Both the position numbers and the translations under genes were made by a program. From NCBI RefSeq assembly GCF_001661345.1, contig NW_017962920.1:484739-548738 (forward strand): a stretch of 64,000 nt of DNA, written 5' to 3'. Positions 32,501 to 43,095 of this stretch are shown here, in pieces (the first letter of the stretch is position 1; each line of letters opens with the position of its first letter). This DNA comes from Ascoidea rubescens DSM 1968. Lineage: Eukaryota; Ascomycota; Saccharomycetes; Ascoideales; Ascoideaceae. The notes below the pieces were generated by a model. That model was not told the DNA's origin and searched no databases. It worked only from the letters and a program-made list of their open reading frames with translations.

Positions 32501-33808
32501 ATGACAGGCACACCAAATGAACCAGAACAAAACTACCGGAAGGTCCAACTGTTGGTGGACCAGATACAACTTGATCTCCACCACTTCACCAAAAAGCACC
32601 AGATCACCATTTTGCCAACTGGCTCCATCTCCACCCAGTCCCTTTCCAAGATCAACCCCAATTTCTTCTCTAAGATATACAAACTGATAGACAATGGCTC
32701 GGTTTTATTGCGCTTGACAAAGCAGTTTCTTGATGATTCAATCAACGCCCTTAATATGGCCTCCAATGCTTCAAATGATACCAGTGATACTGACTGTTTG
32801 ACTGACTATCTAGTACAGTATGACAAATACCTGGAACTCTTAAGCGACTTGAAATTTAGTTCTAGAAAGCTTCATTTTTTTGTCTCGCATTTTAATAAGC
32901 AGATTGCTTCAAATAACCTTGCATCTTTAATTGGGTTCGACGATGTTGTTTCAAATGAAAATATCAACAATGGTCATAATAATAAAATTAAAAGCAAAAA
33001 TAAAAATTATAATTGTAATGCCAATGGTTATGACAAAGACACAAAAAATTCCTTTCAAAGAGATTTATTATTTAAAAATGCTAATACAATTACAATTGCC
33101 AATAATCCAAATAACATAACTAGGTCAGGCAATAAGAATGATCTAATAAAGCAACAGATTCTACATAAAAACGAATCCATATCGATTGCTTTGAAAAATT
33201 CTCATAAATTGTTACAATCAAGTATTTTGCAATCAGATTTAAATATTGACGAATTATCTCAATCTTCTAATTCCCTTCAACTTCTTTCAAATAAATATCA
33301 ATCACTAGAATTCATTCTAAACAAATCCTCCAGATTAGTCAAAGAACTAGAGCAAGCTGATCGGATTGATAAAAAAAATATTAGGTATGCCTTATATTGG
33401 TTAACCTTTACGATCTGCTGGGTAATATGGAGAAGACTACTTTCAAAGCCCGTCTTATTCATTCTAACTCAATTTTTAACTATTTTTAAATTGGCTTTGT
33501 ATTTTCTTAAATTCTTTCAAAAGAATAATTCTCACGATACAATTTTGTCTTATAACTCAATCTCTACTCCTCAACTACAATTCTATCTTCCAACTTTATC
33601 AACAACTGCTACTTTTCAATCTTCAACTTTAACTTCAAGTCTAAAAAACCAAGACCCTTTTGAAACCAGTATCATACACTATCAGGATAATTCAGTATTT
33701 GAAACGTTTAATAACGACTCGTTGTTAACGGATAACTTTCTCAATACCAGTGCCAATGCTGATTTTTTTGATAATTTTACCAATCAATCAATCACTGTAT
33801 CCTCTTAA
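32501..33808 (+). CDS. SEC20: Sec20-like SNARE for Golgi-to-ER transport
   Basis: Sec20 (BNIP1 family) is the Qb-type SNARE of the ER fusion machinery that receives COPI vesicles. The 435-residue product has an N-terminal helical region, an Asn/Lys-rich linker, a SNARE-like stretch at about 228-288 (LKNSHKLLQSSILQSDLNID, then ELEQADRIDKKN) and a membrane segment (YALYWLTFTICWVIW, 296-310) followed by RR. A second hydrophobic stretch follows at 317-339, and the tail is long and Ser/Thr/Asn-rich. The protein ends in ITVSS rather than the HDEL retrieval signal of S. cerevisiae Sec20. Three in-frame CTG codons are present. Confidence 0.8.
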   Translation: MTGTPNEPEQNYRKVQLLVDQIQLDLHHFTKKHQITILPTGSISTQSLSKINPNFFSKIYKLIDNGSVLLRLTKQFLDDSINALNMASNASNDTSDTDCLTDYLVQYDKYLELLSDLKFSSRKLHFFVSHFNKQIASNNLASLIGFDDVVSNENINNGHNNKIKSKNKNYNCNANGYDKDTKNSFQRDLLFKNANTITIANNPNNITRSGNKNDLIKQQILHKNESISIALKNSHKLLQSSILQSDLNIDELSQSSNSLQLLSNKYQSLEFILNKSSRLVKELEQADRIDKKNIRYALYWLTFTICWVIWRRLLSKPVLFILTQFLTIFKLALYFLKFFQKNNSHDTILSYNSISTPQLQFYLPTLSTTATFQSSTLTSSLKNQDPFETSIIHYQDNSVFETFNNDSLLTDNFLNTSANADFFDNFTNQSITVSS

Positions 33809-34677
33809 CACTTCAAATTTAACTTAACTTAACCTAATGTATCTTATTTTTACTTTATTTTACTCTAACTTATTTTATTTTACTTTCCTCTACTTTATTT
33901 TGTCATGATTTATTGTGTTTTATTAACAAATTAAGAAAAAAACAAAAAAAACATAAATATCAAGCTAATAATTTTATACATTTAAATTACATTTTATCTT
34001 TTACGTTTTATGTTTTCATAATTCTTTTAAACTCTATTTTAAATTTTGTTTCAGATTAACCATAACCTTTTTAAAACAAATTGAAAACATCACTAAACTT
34101 TGTTTAATGCTGTTATTTTACTGCTTTTCACCAAACAAATGAGTTATTTATTTCGACAATATACTTCTATTTGACAATAAGTCTGGAAAAAATTTTTAAA
34201 TCCGTCTCATAATGGAAAATTTTTTATCTGAGTTTGAGACAAAAATCATAACCAAAAAGTCTTTTAACAGTTTTTTGAACAAAATATTTGTACTGCCAAT
34301 AATTATTTACTTTTAAGTTTGTAATTTAGTTGGTTTTCTCAATCTTTTTCTAATTTGATCCTCTTTTTATTGGTTTTTTCCTTGGTTTTTCATTTGGTGC
34401 CTTTCATTATATTTTTAGTTGATGATGGCTCTATATTTTCTCCTAAAAAAGGTTTTATGTATTACTATCAAATAAATGTGACTAAACTAGCTATCACTCA
34501 GGGCCGAATCAATTAAAGGAATAATTTGAATAAAAAAAACATAAACGGAAAATTAAAACAAAAAAAATAGGAATTAAAGCAGAAAAAATAGGAATTAAAT
34601 CAACAAATATTATACACGAGAAATAAAATTAGAAAAACTAAAAAAGAAGTAGAAAGAAGAAAATGATCATTATTAGA
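33809..34677. other. Convergent intergenic region
   Basis: The 869 AT-rich bases lie between the 3' ends of SEC20 and the zinc-cluster gene. There are short ACTTTATTTT-like repeats at 33835-33905. No gene or RNA is recognised. Confidence 0.6.
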
Positions 34678-37600
34678 TTATTTCAATAAATCTAAATTAA
34701 AATCCAATTCATTAATATCGAAATCCAAATTCATGTTATTGCCAAACATGTTTTTATCAATCCAATCATTATTAGAGGTTTGCTCGATTGAACCGTTAAT
34801 ACTATTAATGACATTCACAAAAGCTGAAGCATCAAATTGACTGTTTTCATTTCTATCATTTGAGTTTTTAATTAAATTTTGATCATCAATAATATTATTG
34901 ATGTTATTTTTATTAACATTATTTTGAAAATTGTTTTGAAAATTATTATTTATCTGAAAATTATTAATAATATTATTATCAGAAATGTTTCTACCTTGAA
35001 TATTATTGTTATTCATGTTATTACCCATGTTACTACCCATGTTACTCATATTACTTATGTCACTCATATTACTCATATTGCTCATATTGTTCATATTGTT
35101 ATTCTGAATGTTAGAATTATTGTCAGGGGTGTTATTATTAGTATTATTATTGAAACTGTTTTCATTTTGGAAACTGGTGAAGTCAAACTCATAATTAATA
35201 TTAGCATCATTAGTAGTCATTTTATCAAAATCATTGATATTATTGTTATTGTTATTGTTATTCAATTCCATATTATTGTTAGAATTCATATTATCATTGC
35301 ATTCATTATTAGAAAACATATTTGCAATTGTCGAAGATTTTTGAAGATCTGTTGTAATGTAACCGTCATCTTGTTTTTGTAATGAAGGAGAGTTATTTCT
35401 TGAATTCATACCAGATGTTGGATCTGAATCTTGAAGAGGATTGAATTCAAAATTAACATCCGAATTATTTGAAATAGTTGAAGCAGCTCTGACTGGAGAT
35501 GCATTAAATTTGTTTATTAGTGACTGTTTTTCATTTGTTATATTAAACATTCTTGGAAATGAATCTTCAAGCTGATGATATAATTCAGGTACCAGCTTAA
35601 ATATTGAATTTCTCAAGTGAGATGCTAGTTCGCCAGGCAAATGCCAGTGTCTTGACACTGAATAAATTCCATTTAATTCGAGTTTCAAGTATTCCTTGTA
35701 GAGCTGTAATTCTCCAGGGTTAATTTTTGGGAAATGATTCGAGAAAGAAGGATTGATATTGCTTTGATCAATAGAAGAACCAGTCCAAACATAAGCACCA
35801 AGATGGACTATACCAGCATAGGCGACTGAACAAGCAAATAAAGGAGTTCTTTTATGGATTTGAGCAGGATTAGTATCAATTAATAATTTAACAACAGAGT
35901 TTGCAGCTTCGATTGTTTTTCTTGTTTCGATGATTTTTCTCGAATCTATTTTGTTTGGGAACGAGGATAAATCATTATTCTTAAGATTGTTATTGTTACT
36001 ATTAGGCGATTTCGGGAGAACAGGGATTTCATCCAGAGAGAGGAAAGAAAATGGTTTATGGATAAACATTTTAGCGTAGTTAAACATTATTATAGCTTGA
36101 TGAACACCTTCATTAACTTGACCTAAACTATTAATCAAGTAGGGAGTATTGAATAAAGATGGGTCTTCTATTTTCATTTCCCAGTTTCCTAAAGCAACAG
36201 AAGCTTGGACTAAATAAGAGTCATAGGGCTGTTTTTCTAATATAGCTCTATTCATTCTAATAACATCGTTTAATAAAGTTGAAGCTTCAGATCTGCTTTT
36301 GTAATCAAAAGTTTCTCTGGGAGGATAAGTTGGATATTTAATCTTCAAAGACAAAGAAGGTAATTTTGATAAAGTTTTACCATCAAGTGAGTTTATAGTA
36401 ATATCAATCATATAAAATTCCCAAAACAATCTTCTTGAAGAATCTAGTATTGTATTGGTTGGGATATTTTGTAATCTTTTTGATTTAAAAACTTGTAAGT
36501 TTTGTAAATTTTCTATTATAGCTTTTGAAGAGCAAGAATCATTCGAGTTAAGAGTTGGAGAAGCGATTGGGCTTTTGAAATATTCTTCATCAATAACATT
36601 AATGTTTAAGAATTTGATTAAAGAAAAGCATTTTTCTCTAATATACTTATTTAGATCATGTAAGGAAGATATATATGATGCTATTGATAATAGTATCAAA
36701 GCCTGTAGAGATACGAGGTCGTTATTAAGGTCATTTTCTATTATCATTAAGCATTGAGTTATTCTATCAGATACTTTTCTGATATCATTTGAGAATTGAT
36801 TTGTAGTTTGGCCATCTATTATTAATTTCATAGCAGATACTAAATCATCAGAGTTTGTAATTTTTGTTATATAGTCATTGATTTCATTTATTGGAGGCAA
36901 GAAGGGATGGAAATTATGGAAAGTTGAGTAATATAGCAATATTGTTGAAGCTGTATTTATTTTTGAGGTGTCAATCAAATTTGATTTAGAGTGAATGAAA
37001 TTTCTTGACTGAGGCTGGTTATTTGTCCTGGAGTTAATATTTAAATTAAGAAATTGATTAAGATTTTGGTTATTGTTTTGATTAATGGCAAAATTAGTAT
37101 TAAAGGAATTGTTTTTGATTATATTGGGATTAATGTTAGTTAATTTATTTGAAGTGCTTAAGAAATTATTATTAAATAATTCTAGTTGCAAATTAAGATC
37201 AGGGCCTAATTTTGGTGGTTGAACGACGATAGTATTATTAATACCAGGGAAATGAATAGAATTTACTTTATTGTTATTTGTGTCTCTTATTAAACAGGGC
37301 AAAGATAAGTTTCTTGTTTCTTTTGCAGAAGGCTCAAAGACAGGACAGGATATGTTTGGGCATTGATTACCAGAGCCTGTTATGCAAGGCATTTTAAGAA
37401 TTTCATCAAAGGATAAAGATTTGGAGAGCAGATTAAAATCTATTTCCTGGTTTATTACCATATTATCATTAGCAAGTTGGTTATTACACTGGTTATTGAA
37501 AAACTGATTATTGTTATTATTATTATTGTTATTAAATGGGTTATTATTGCTGTTATTATTGTTATTTTTGATGTTGTTGTTTATGAACGAATTTGAATGA

Positions 37601-38298
37601 GATATTGATATTGGGAAAGACAAATTATTTAAAAGATTTGAGTTTTTTGTCTTTTTGAATAATTTTCTTTTCATTCTATAGGAATTGTAAGAATTTGAAT
37701 TTGAATTTGTGTATGAAGAAGATTCATCTTCAGAACAAGAGTTGCAGTTATCGCAAGCAGAACAATCATTAAAGGAATTTAAAGAATTTAAGGAGGAATT
37801 CAAGGAGAAATTTAGACTTGAGGGGGCTAGTAGTGGGAAAGGTCTATTTAAATGGTTAAAAGTATGAGCAGTATTTGATTTGATTTTCTTTCTTGAACCA
37901 CCACGATGACTTGGAACATAGGTGCAAGTTTTATCATTTTTTAAGCAACGACCACATATTGGTAAAATACCATCGCATCTTAAATGACGACCACGGCATT
38001 GAATACAGGCTCTACTAACATGTTTTGCGTTTGGTCTGACTTTAACAGGAGGGAGATCGAGGTTTGATTGAATTTGCTTTTGTTTTTCACTCAAGGGTTT
38101 CTTTGTTATTTTGTTGGCAGATTCAGATGATTTGTTTGATTTACTTTTAGATTTTGTTTCTTTATTGTTGCAGTTATTTATACTTCCGTTTTTAGTAGAG
38201 TTTAGGTCTTGTTTATTATTAAGAGTAATAATATTATTATTATTGGTATTATTGATTGGTATTATTGAAGTGACAGAATTATTCTGGATTAAAGACAT
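34678..38298 (-). CDS. Large Zn2Cys6 transcription factor, Asn-rich
   Basis: The nuclear DNA-binding regulator is 1206 residues from the first ATG. A C6 zinc cluster (ACIQCRGRHLRCD ... ICGRCLKNDKTC; Cys 98, 101, 108, 115, 118 and 125) is followed by a basic SHRGGSRKKIK linker. A fungal-specific regulatory domain begins near YYSTFHNFHPFLPP and extends through LDSSRRLFWEFYMID and HLPGELASHLRNS. Long poly-Asn and Asn/Met/Ser tracts lie at about 245-270 and 1020-1130, with an acidic C-terminal end (LDFDINELDFNLDLL) that looks like an activation domain. I cannot assign its target pathway. The upstream region is unusually long (1.4 kb) and partly GC-rich, as for a regulated gene. Confidence 0.9.
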   Translation of the reverse strand: MSLIQNNSVTSIIPINNTNNNNIITLNNKQDLNSTKNGSINNCNNKETKSKSKSNKSSESANKITKKPLSEKQKQIQSNLDLPPVKVRPNAKHVSRACIQCRGRHLRCDGILPICGRCLKNDKTCTYVPSHRGGSRKKIKSNTAHTFNHLNRPFPLLAPSSLNFSLNSSLNSLNSFNDCSACDNCNSCSEDESSSYTNSNSNSYNSYRMKRKLFKKTKNSNLLNNLSFPISISHSNSFINNNIKNNNNNSNNNPFNNNNNNNNNQFFNNQCNNQLANDNMVINQEIDFNLLSKSLSFDEILKMPCITGSGNQCPNISCPVFEPSAKETRNLSLPCLIRDTNNNKVNSIHFPGINNTIVVQPPKLGPDLNLQLELFNNNFLSTSNKLTNINPNIIKNNSFNTNFAINQNNNQNLNQFLNLNINSRTNNQPQSRNFIHSKSNLIDTSKINTASTILLYYSTFHNFHPFLPPINEINDYITKITNSDDLVSAMKLIIDGQTTNQFSNDIRKVSDRITQCLMIIENDLNNDLVSLQALILLSIASYISSLHDLNKYIREKCFSLIKFLNINVIDEEYFKSPIASPTLNSNDSCSSKAIIENLQNLQVFKSKRLQNIPTNTILDSSRRLFWEFYMIDITINSLDGKTLSKLPSLSLKIKYPTYPPRETFDYKSRSEASTLLNDVIRMNRAILEKQPYDSYLVQASVALGNWEMKIEDPSLFNTPYLINSLGQVNEGVHQAIIMFNYAKMFIHKPFSFLSLDEIPVLPKSPNSNNNNLKNNDLSSFPNKIDSRKIIETRKTIEAANSVVKLLIDTNPAQIHKRTPLFACSVAYAGIVHLGAYVWTGSSIDQSNINPSFSNHFPKINPGELQLYKEYLKLELNGIYSVSRHWHLPGELASHLRNSIFKLVPELYHQLEDSFPRMFNITNEKQSLINKFNASPVRAASTISNNSDVNFEFNPLQDSDPTSGMNSRNNSPSLQKQDDGYITTDLQKSSTIANMFSNNECNDNMNSNNNMELNNNNNNNNINDFDKMTTNDANINYEFDFTSFQNENSFNNNTNNNTPDNNSNIQNNNMNNMSNMSNMSDISNMSNMGSNMGNNMNNNNIQGRNISDNNIINNFQINNNFQNNFQNNVNKNNINNIIDDQNLIKNSNDRNENSQFDASAFVNVINSINGSIEQTSNNDWIDKNMFGNNMNLDFDINELDFNLDLLK

Positions 38299-39729
38299 TT
38301 TGAAAGAAAGATAAAATTTTTCTTTTGTTTTCTTTTTCAAAAAAATATTAGAGAAGAGAAAAATAAAGAGAGAATCAGTAAACAGGATAGAGCAGAACGA
38401 TATATAGATGAAGATAGATGGAATAGATAAGTACAGGTCAGATTAAGTATTTATATGAGGAAGCAGATATACTTTAGAAATGGTGTTGGTTACTCTGGAT
38501 GGAATAAAGGTAGTTGAGGTCAATGGTTAGAGATCCTTCAAGGAAGAGGAAGTGGAAAAAAAGGCAAATAAAATAAAATAAAATAAAATAAAATAAAATA
38601 AAAATAACACAAGAAGCAAGAGATATATATTAATATAAATTTAACTAAAGAGAGTGAAATTAGAATCAGCCAAAACAAAAAAATAAACTATTCTTTTATG
38701 GCAACTAGAAAGCCAAAACTATTAAGAAGGAGAAAAAAGGATTTAGCCAGGCCAAAAAGCACTGAGAAGTAGCGACAAGAGCAAGAAAAAAGTTTAGAAT
38801 TGGCGCACTAAATTCTAAAGTAGAGCAGAATAAAAGATTGACCAGAAAGCAGCCAAAGATTGATTGAATTGATTAAAAGCAAAGAGAATAATTGTAGTGA
38901 TCAAAGAGAACCCATTGATTAAATTGATTAGAAGGTCGTTTCGCCCAATTTGGAAGAGGCTACTGATCAAATTGATTAGGCCTCACTTTTTGTCCAAAGC
39001 TGCGCTTCCGGGGACCGGAGGAAGCGCCCGATTGAGTACAAGTGCCGACGGAGATAGCGCACAGCACGACCGCAGGTTCTGAAGTGCAGGCTTGCACGGC
39101 ATAAGCATCCTGATTGGGAAGTCCGGCCGGGGAATTCGCCCAAACCAGTGTACGCAGCTGGGAATAAGTCTCAATGCGGCCGTATGCGCGAGAACAATAT
39201 AACCGCTTGGTGCACGTGCGTGTCTGTGGCACCAAACCCCATTTTTAGCTCCAACGCAGTTTGAAAGCGTGTTTGCGAGTTTGGATTAAATGGCAGATAA
39301 TAGAATCAAGCATTGTAAAAGTATACCCAACGCTGCTGCTGGAGCTTAGTTTAAAGCCAGAGGAATTGATGGTTAGAGAGAACAATGTTTGCTGTCCCTT
39401 TACAAACCCTATTTCGCACTGTTGCTTGACCTGGTCTGCTATGGTGGTTAGGTCTGGACCCCTGATAACCTGACCTGTGTTACTGAAATGTACTTATTCT
39501 TTTGCACTAGTCCCTGAATATGAGTTGATTGTATAATTAGATTGTATGGGAACATTGGCGTATGAGTGTGTAACTGTATAAGTGGATAAGTATATGAGTA
39601 TATGTCCACTTACTTCCTTGTTTGCCTGTGTGCTTACTTACGTAGTTACGTTTTTGTTTTCAATCTTCATTTGCAGTTTTTATTTATAATTTTCATTTGC
39701 AATTGTCATTTGCATGGTAATTAGCTGCA
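38299..39729. promoter_or_regulatory. Long upstream region of the zinc-cluster gene
   Basis: The region is AT-rich with an (AAAAT)n run at about 38566-38603. A strikingly GC-rich block at 38985-39250 contains an 8-bp inverted repeat (GCGCTTCC at 39002-39009, GGAAGCGC at 39020-39027), several CCGG/CGG triplets (including CCGGCCGG near 39123) and CACGTG at 39213-39218. From 39540 to 39640 GTATGAGT-like motifs repeat loosely. No gene is recognised. Confidence 0.5.
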
Positions 39730-40587
39730 CTAGCAATCATAGTATTCTAAAACTCTTTTTTCAATATCGTTTAAGTCAAATTGATACTGAATAATCTTAA
39801 TGTTTTCTATTTCGTTTTCCATCAACTTTTTCATAGATGGACCACCAGGTTGCAATTGCAATTGTTGGCCATTATTATTATTACCGGTTTTGTTATTTCC
39901 GCCGAAACTGATATTACCGGCCATCAACATTTCATCACCGATATTGGAATCGTTTAACAACAAATTATAAACAGATCGTAACCCTAGCAAATTGACATAA
40001 TACCACGAAATAGATGAAACCCACTTAACATCCAAATCTCTTGTTCTAATCCCATTTTGCAACATGGTCTTGAATCGATTGGTCAATGGGAATGGCAATT
40101 TCATAACAATAAATCCTTCAAAAAAGTAGTTAACCCATCCCATTATAACCGTTTGCGGAATATAATTTGCTAGATTCCCCTTCATTATATTCATCATAGA
40201 ATCAAGTCCTCCTGGCTCAAATAATGGATTGGACATTTGGCTTTCACTCCCTTTCATTTTCTCCCTATTGTCCTCTTCTTTGATATATTCATCCAACAAT
40301 TTAAACAAAATCTCCTGTCTTCTCTTAAAGCTCTCACTATTCAAATTAAAGCAATTCTTTCTAAATGCTCTGCACTTGCCAATCAACGTTTTTTGCTTCA
40401 ATTTAACCAATTCTTCAGCATTGTTGTAATTGTACTCTCCCTTCTTATTTGCACCATTCCCACCGCTGTCAGCCATTATCAAGACCTGAATATACCGACG
40501 TAGAATACCAAACATCACCATAACAAATGAGATGGGGAGAATCACCCAATACTTCAACTGGGGATCAAGAACTAGCTCTGGTGTCAT
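39730..40587 (-). CDS. EMC3: ER membrane protein complex subunit 3 (Emc3)
   Basis: Emc3 is the Oxa1/YidC-related core subunit of the ER membrane insertase EMC. The 285 residues contain the family N-terminus (LVLDPQLKYWVILPISFVMV) with the first membrane helix and a cytosolic coiled-coil region (RRQEILFKLLDEYI). The second and third helices are around MIWGWVNYFFEGFIVMKLPF-like and WYYVNLLGLRSVYNLLL segments, and RTRDLDVKWVSSISWYYVN is strongly conserved. The 26-residue Gly/Asn/Gln-rich insert (GGNNKTGNNNNGQQLQLQPG) near the C-terminus is local low complexity. Confidence 0.95.
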   Translation of the reverse strand: MTPELVLDPQLKYWVILPISFVMVMFGILRRYIQVLIMADSGGNGANKKGEYNYNNAEELVKLKQKTLIGKCRAFRKNCFNLNSESFKRRQEILFKLLDEYIKEEDNREKMKGSESQMSNPLFEPGGLDSMMNIMKGNLANYIPQTVIMGWVNYFFEGFIVMKLPFPLTNRFKTMLQNGIRTRDLDVKWVSSISWYYVNLLGLRSVYNLLLNDSNIGDEMLMAGNISFGGNNKTGNNNNGQQLQLQPGGPSMKKLMENEIENIKIIQYQFDLNDIEKRVLEYYDC

Positions 40588-41993
40588 TATCAGCTACTGT
40601 ATTACTCTACTAGCACACTATCTCGATACTTCGATATCTCAGTATCTCTTTGTCTCACTGTCACACTCTCTTGTACTGACAACCTCACGATCTGTGCTCC
40701 ATCCTCTCTTCGACCTGTGTCCAGCTGGAAAAAGTCCGCCACCGCATCCGCGCGCCTCTGTGTCACGCATACGGCTGACAAAGCACTCCCGGATGCTTAC
40801 CTCATGCTCCCTCTGTTCACGCACCTCCGCTATCTCCTGACAGCTGTTACTGAATATGGCCTCTGTCCTGTGCGGACGGCTGCCAGCTGGAACCTTCTTT
40901 TAACAAACACCTGCATTAGCTCAAAAACCTGTCCTACTCTTACGCTTGCCTAATTGGGCAGCACATATAATCACACAATCATCCTAACTTCAAACATCTC
41001 AAATCTTTCAAACCTCTCCAATGTTCTAATAACAGGAATGTAATTATTCCTTTTTGATTCCACTTTTCTAAGACATTATACCGCAAAACGAGCCATTCTA
41101 CCATTTTCTCACTTTTTTATTATCTTCTTTCTCTTCAACCCTATCACCTTTTTCCTTATCTTTTTTATTCTTTTTTTGCACCCTTCCACTTTTCTCTATT
41201 CTTCACTCCCTTCCTCCTCTTGCGTTATACTTGCAGTGGTTTCCCAAATGTTGGAATTTTTCAAAATATTCATATCCAAAATCTTCACACCATCCAAAAT
41301 GTTCAAGATGTTCATAATATTTAATCACGTAAAAGGATTTTATAAAACTTGGTTCGCAACTTTTATAATTTCTAGAATTCGGTTTTCAACATTTTGTTTC
41401 CACCTCCATTTGCTTTAAAATTTTCCTTTTATAATTTGCTTTGCTTTTTGATGTTTTTTTCTCGTTGTTGTTTTTTTTTGAATTATTGTTACGATTTCAC
41501 TTCAACTGCCTTATCTGAAAAAGCCTTTCCACTGCTAAAAAAACATCCACTCAAGGAATCTTTAATGCACCATACTAAGCGATAATTCTCTATCAAACTC
41601 TATTTCTCTCTCATTCGCTTATTCAACTTAAACTATTAACTCAATCTCTATAGAGTTATTTTTTTTTCTTTGGGTTTATTTACCTATAATCAAATGTTAA
41701 ATCATAACTTCAATTCTGAATTTCAATTGAAACTTTATTTCTGTCATATCAATCTAAATATTTTAAATCTCTTGAAAATCTCATGTAAATCTCATGTAGA
41801 TCTCATGTAGATCTCTTTTTTAAATTTTACACTATTATCAAATTCAAAATTTATAGCTATTAAGGACTTAACAACTGTATTCTTATTGTTTTTATGGCAT
41901 CAATAATTTTACAACTATTACCAACACATTTTTTTACTACTGATCCGTCACTCGTAACACTTAAAATTTTTTTTATCTTTATATAAATATTTT

Positions 41994-42025
<32 letters not shown>

Positions 42026-43095
42026 CAAATATAAATCGGCAATCTTTTTAGTTGAAAATCTTTGATTAGCACAAAAATCTATTCAAATTAAATGAAAAAA
42101 AAAAAAAATTTAAGAAAACTTAACTTAATCAATGAAATTATTGTCTTAAAAGAAAAACAACAGAAAAATAAAAAAAAAAAGCACATCTTTTTAATCGTCC
42201 TTAAATGAAAAAAAAATTTATTAAAACAAGAATTTAAGAAAATTAATTTTGTTATTTTTCTAAAATTATACATAGCCATTGATTGCTGTTTTTTTCCATT
42301 TATGATTGTTCTTATCCTATTACCATCAAAATTATGTTGCTAAAATGTTATGCTGTGTTTTAAATATTATAAAAATCTCAATACAAACTTCAAAAATTGT
42401 GATTTCCTTTAAATTTTACCATTAAATTTTGCCATTTGAATTTGCCATTTAAATTTTCATTTTCGTTTTCATTTTCATTTTCACTCTCGTTTTTATTTCA
42501 ATTCACATTCAAATTCTCAATTCACATTCAAATTCTCAATCCCCATTTTCACTTATATTCTGTATTTTAAATTCATTTTCTCAACACTTGAGAAAATCTT
42601 ATTCGGCTTTGTCTCTAATTCTAATTCTTTTTATCTATATTATCAAAAAAATCTAATCAATTTCATCAAAACTGATCACAGGTTGGTTTTGTCTCTGCTT
42701 TTTATTCAATTAAACAAATGTTACTCTTATGCTTCCATTCAGTTTACCTAATTTCAATTTCAATTAAGTCATATTGGCTTACCAATTCTCTTAATTGCGA
42801 GCCACTAGTTTTTTTGGTTTTTTTAAACACTTAAATCACTCAAACCACTTGACAACAAAAATTAAAAAAAAATTAAAAAAAAAAAGATTGTCTAAAAAAT
42901 AAAAACAGTTTTCTATAAAAAAAATAAAAATTGTTTTTAATAGTAATTACATGCATATTTATTTATTTTAGTAATTCATATGATTTCACCTCATGACATT
43001 GCTTAATTGTATGGAGTGTATTAAGCGTATTAAAGTGTACTGACTTTTTATCTTTTTAATCTATTTGATCTCTTTATATCTTTATTTCCTTAGAT
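40588..43095. other. 2.5-kb region without a recognised gene
   Basis: The first 370 bases (EMC3 upstream) are GC-richer than their surroundings. From 41000 on the sequence is very AT-rich, with four 12-bp near-repeats (TCTCATGTAGA-like, 41775-41815), a (TA)n run at 42003-42026 and many homopolymers. Short open frames occur, but none has protein-like composition. I see no tRNA and no clear snoRNA or snRNA. Its length is unusual for this gene-dense window. Confidence 0.5.
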
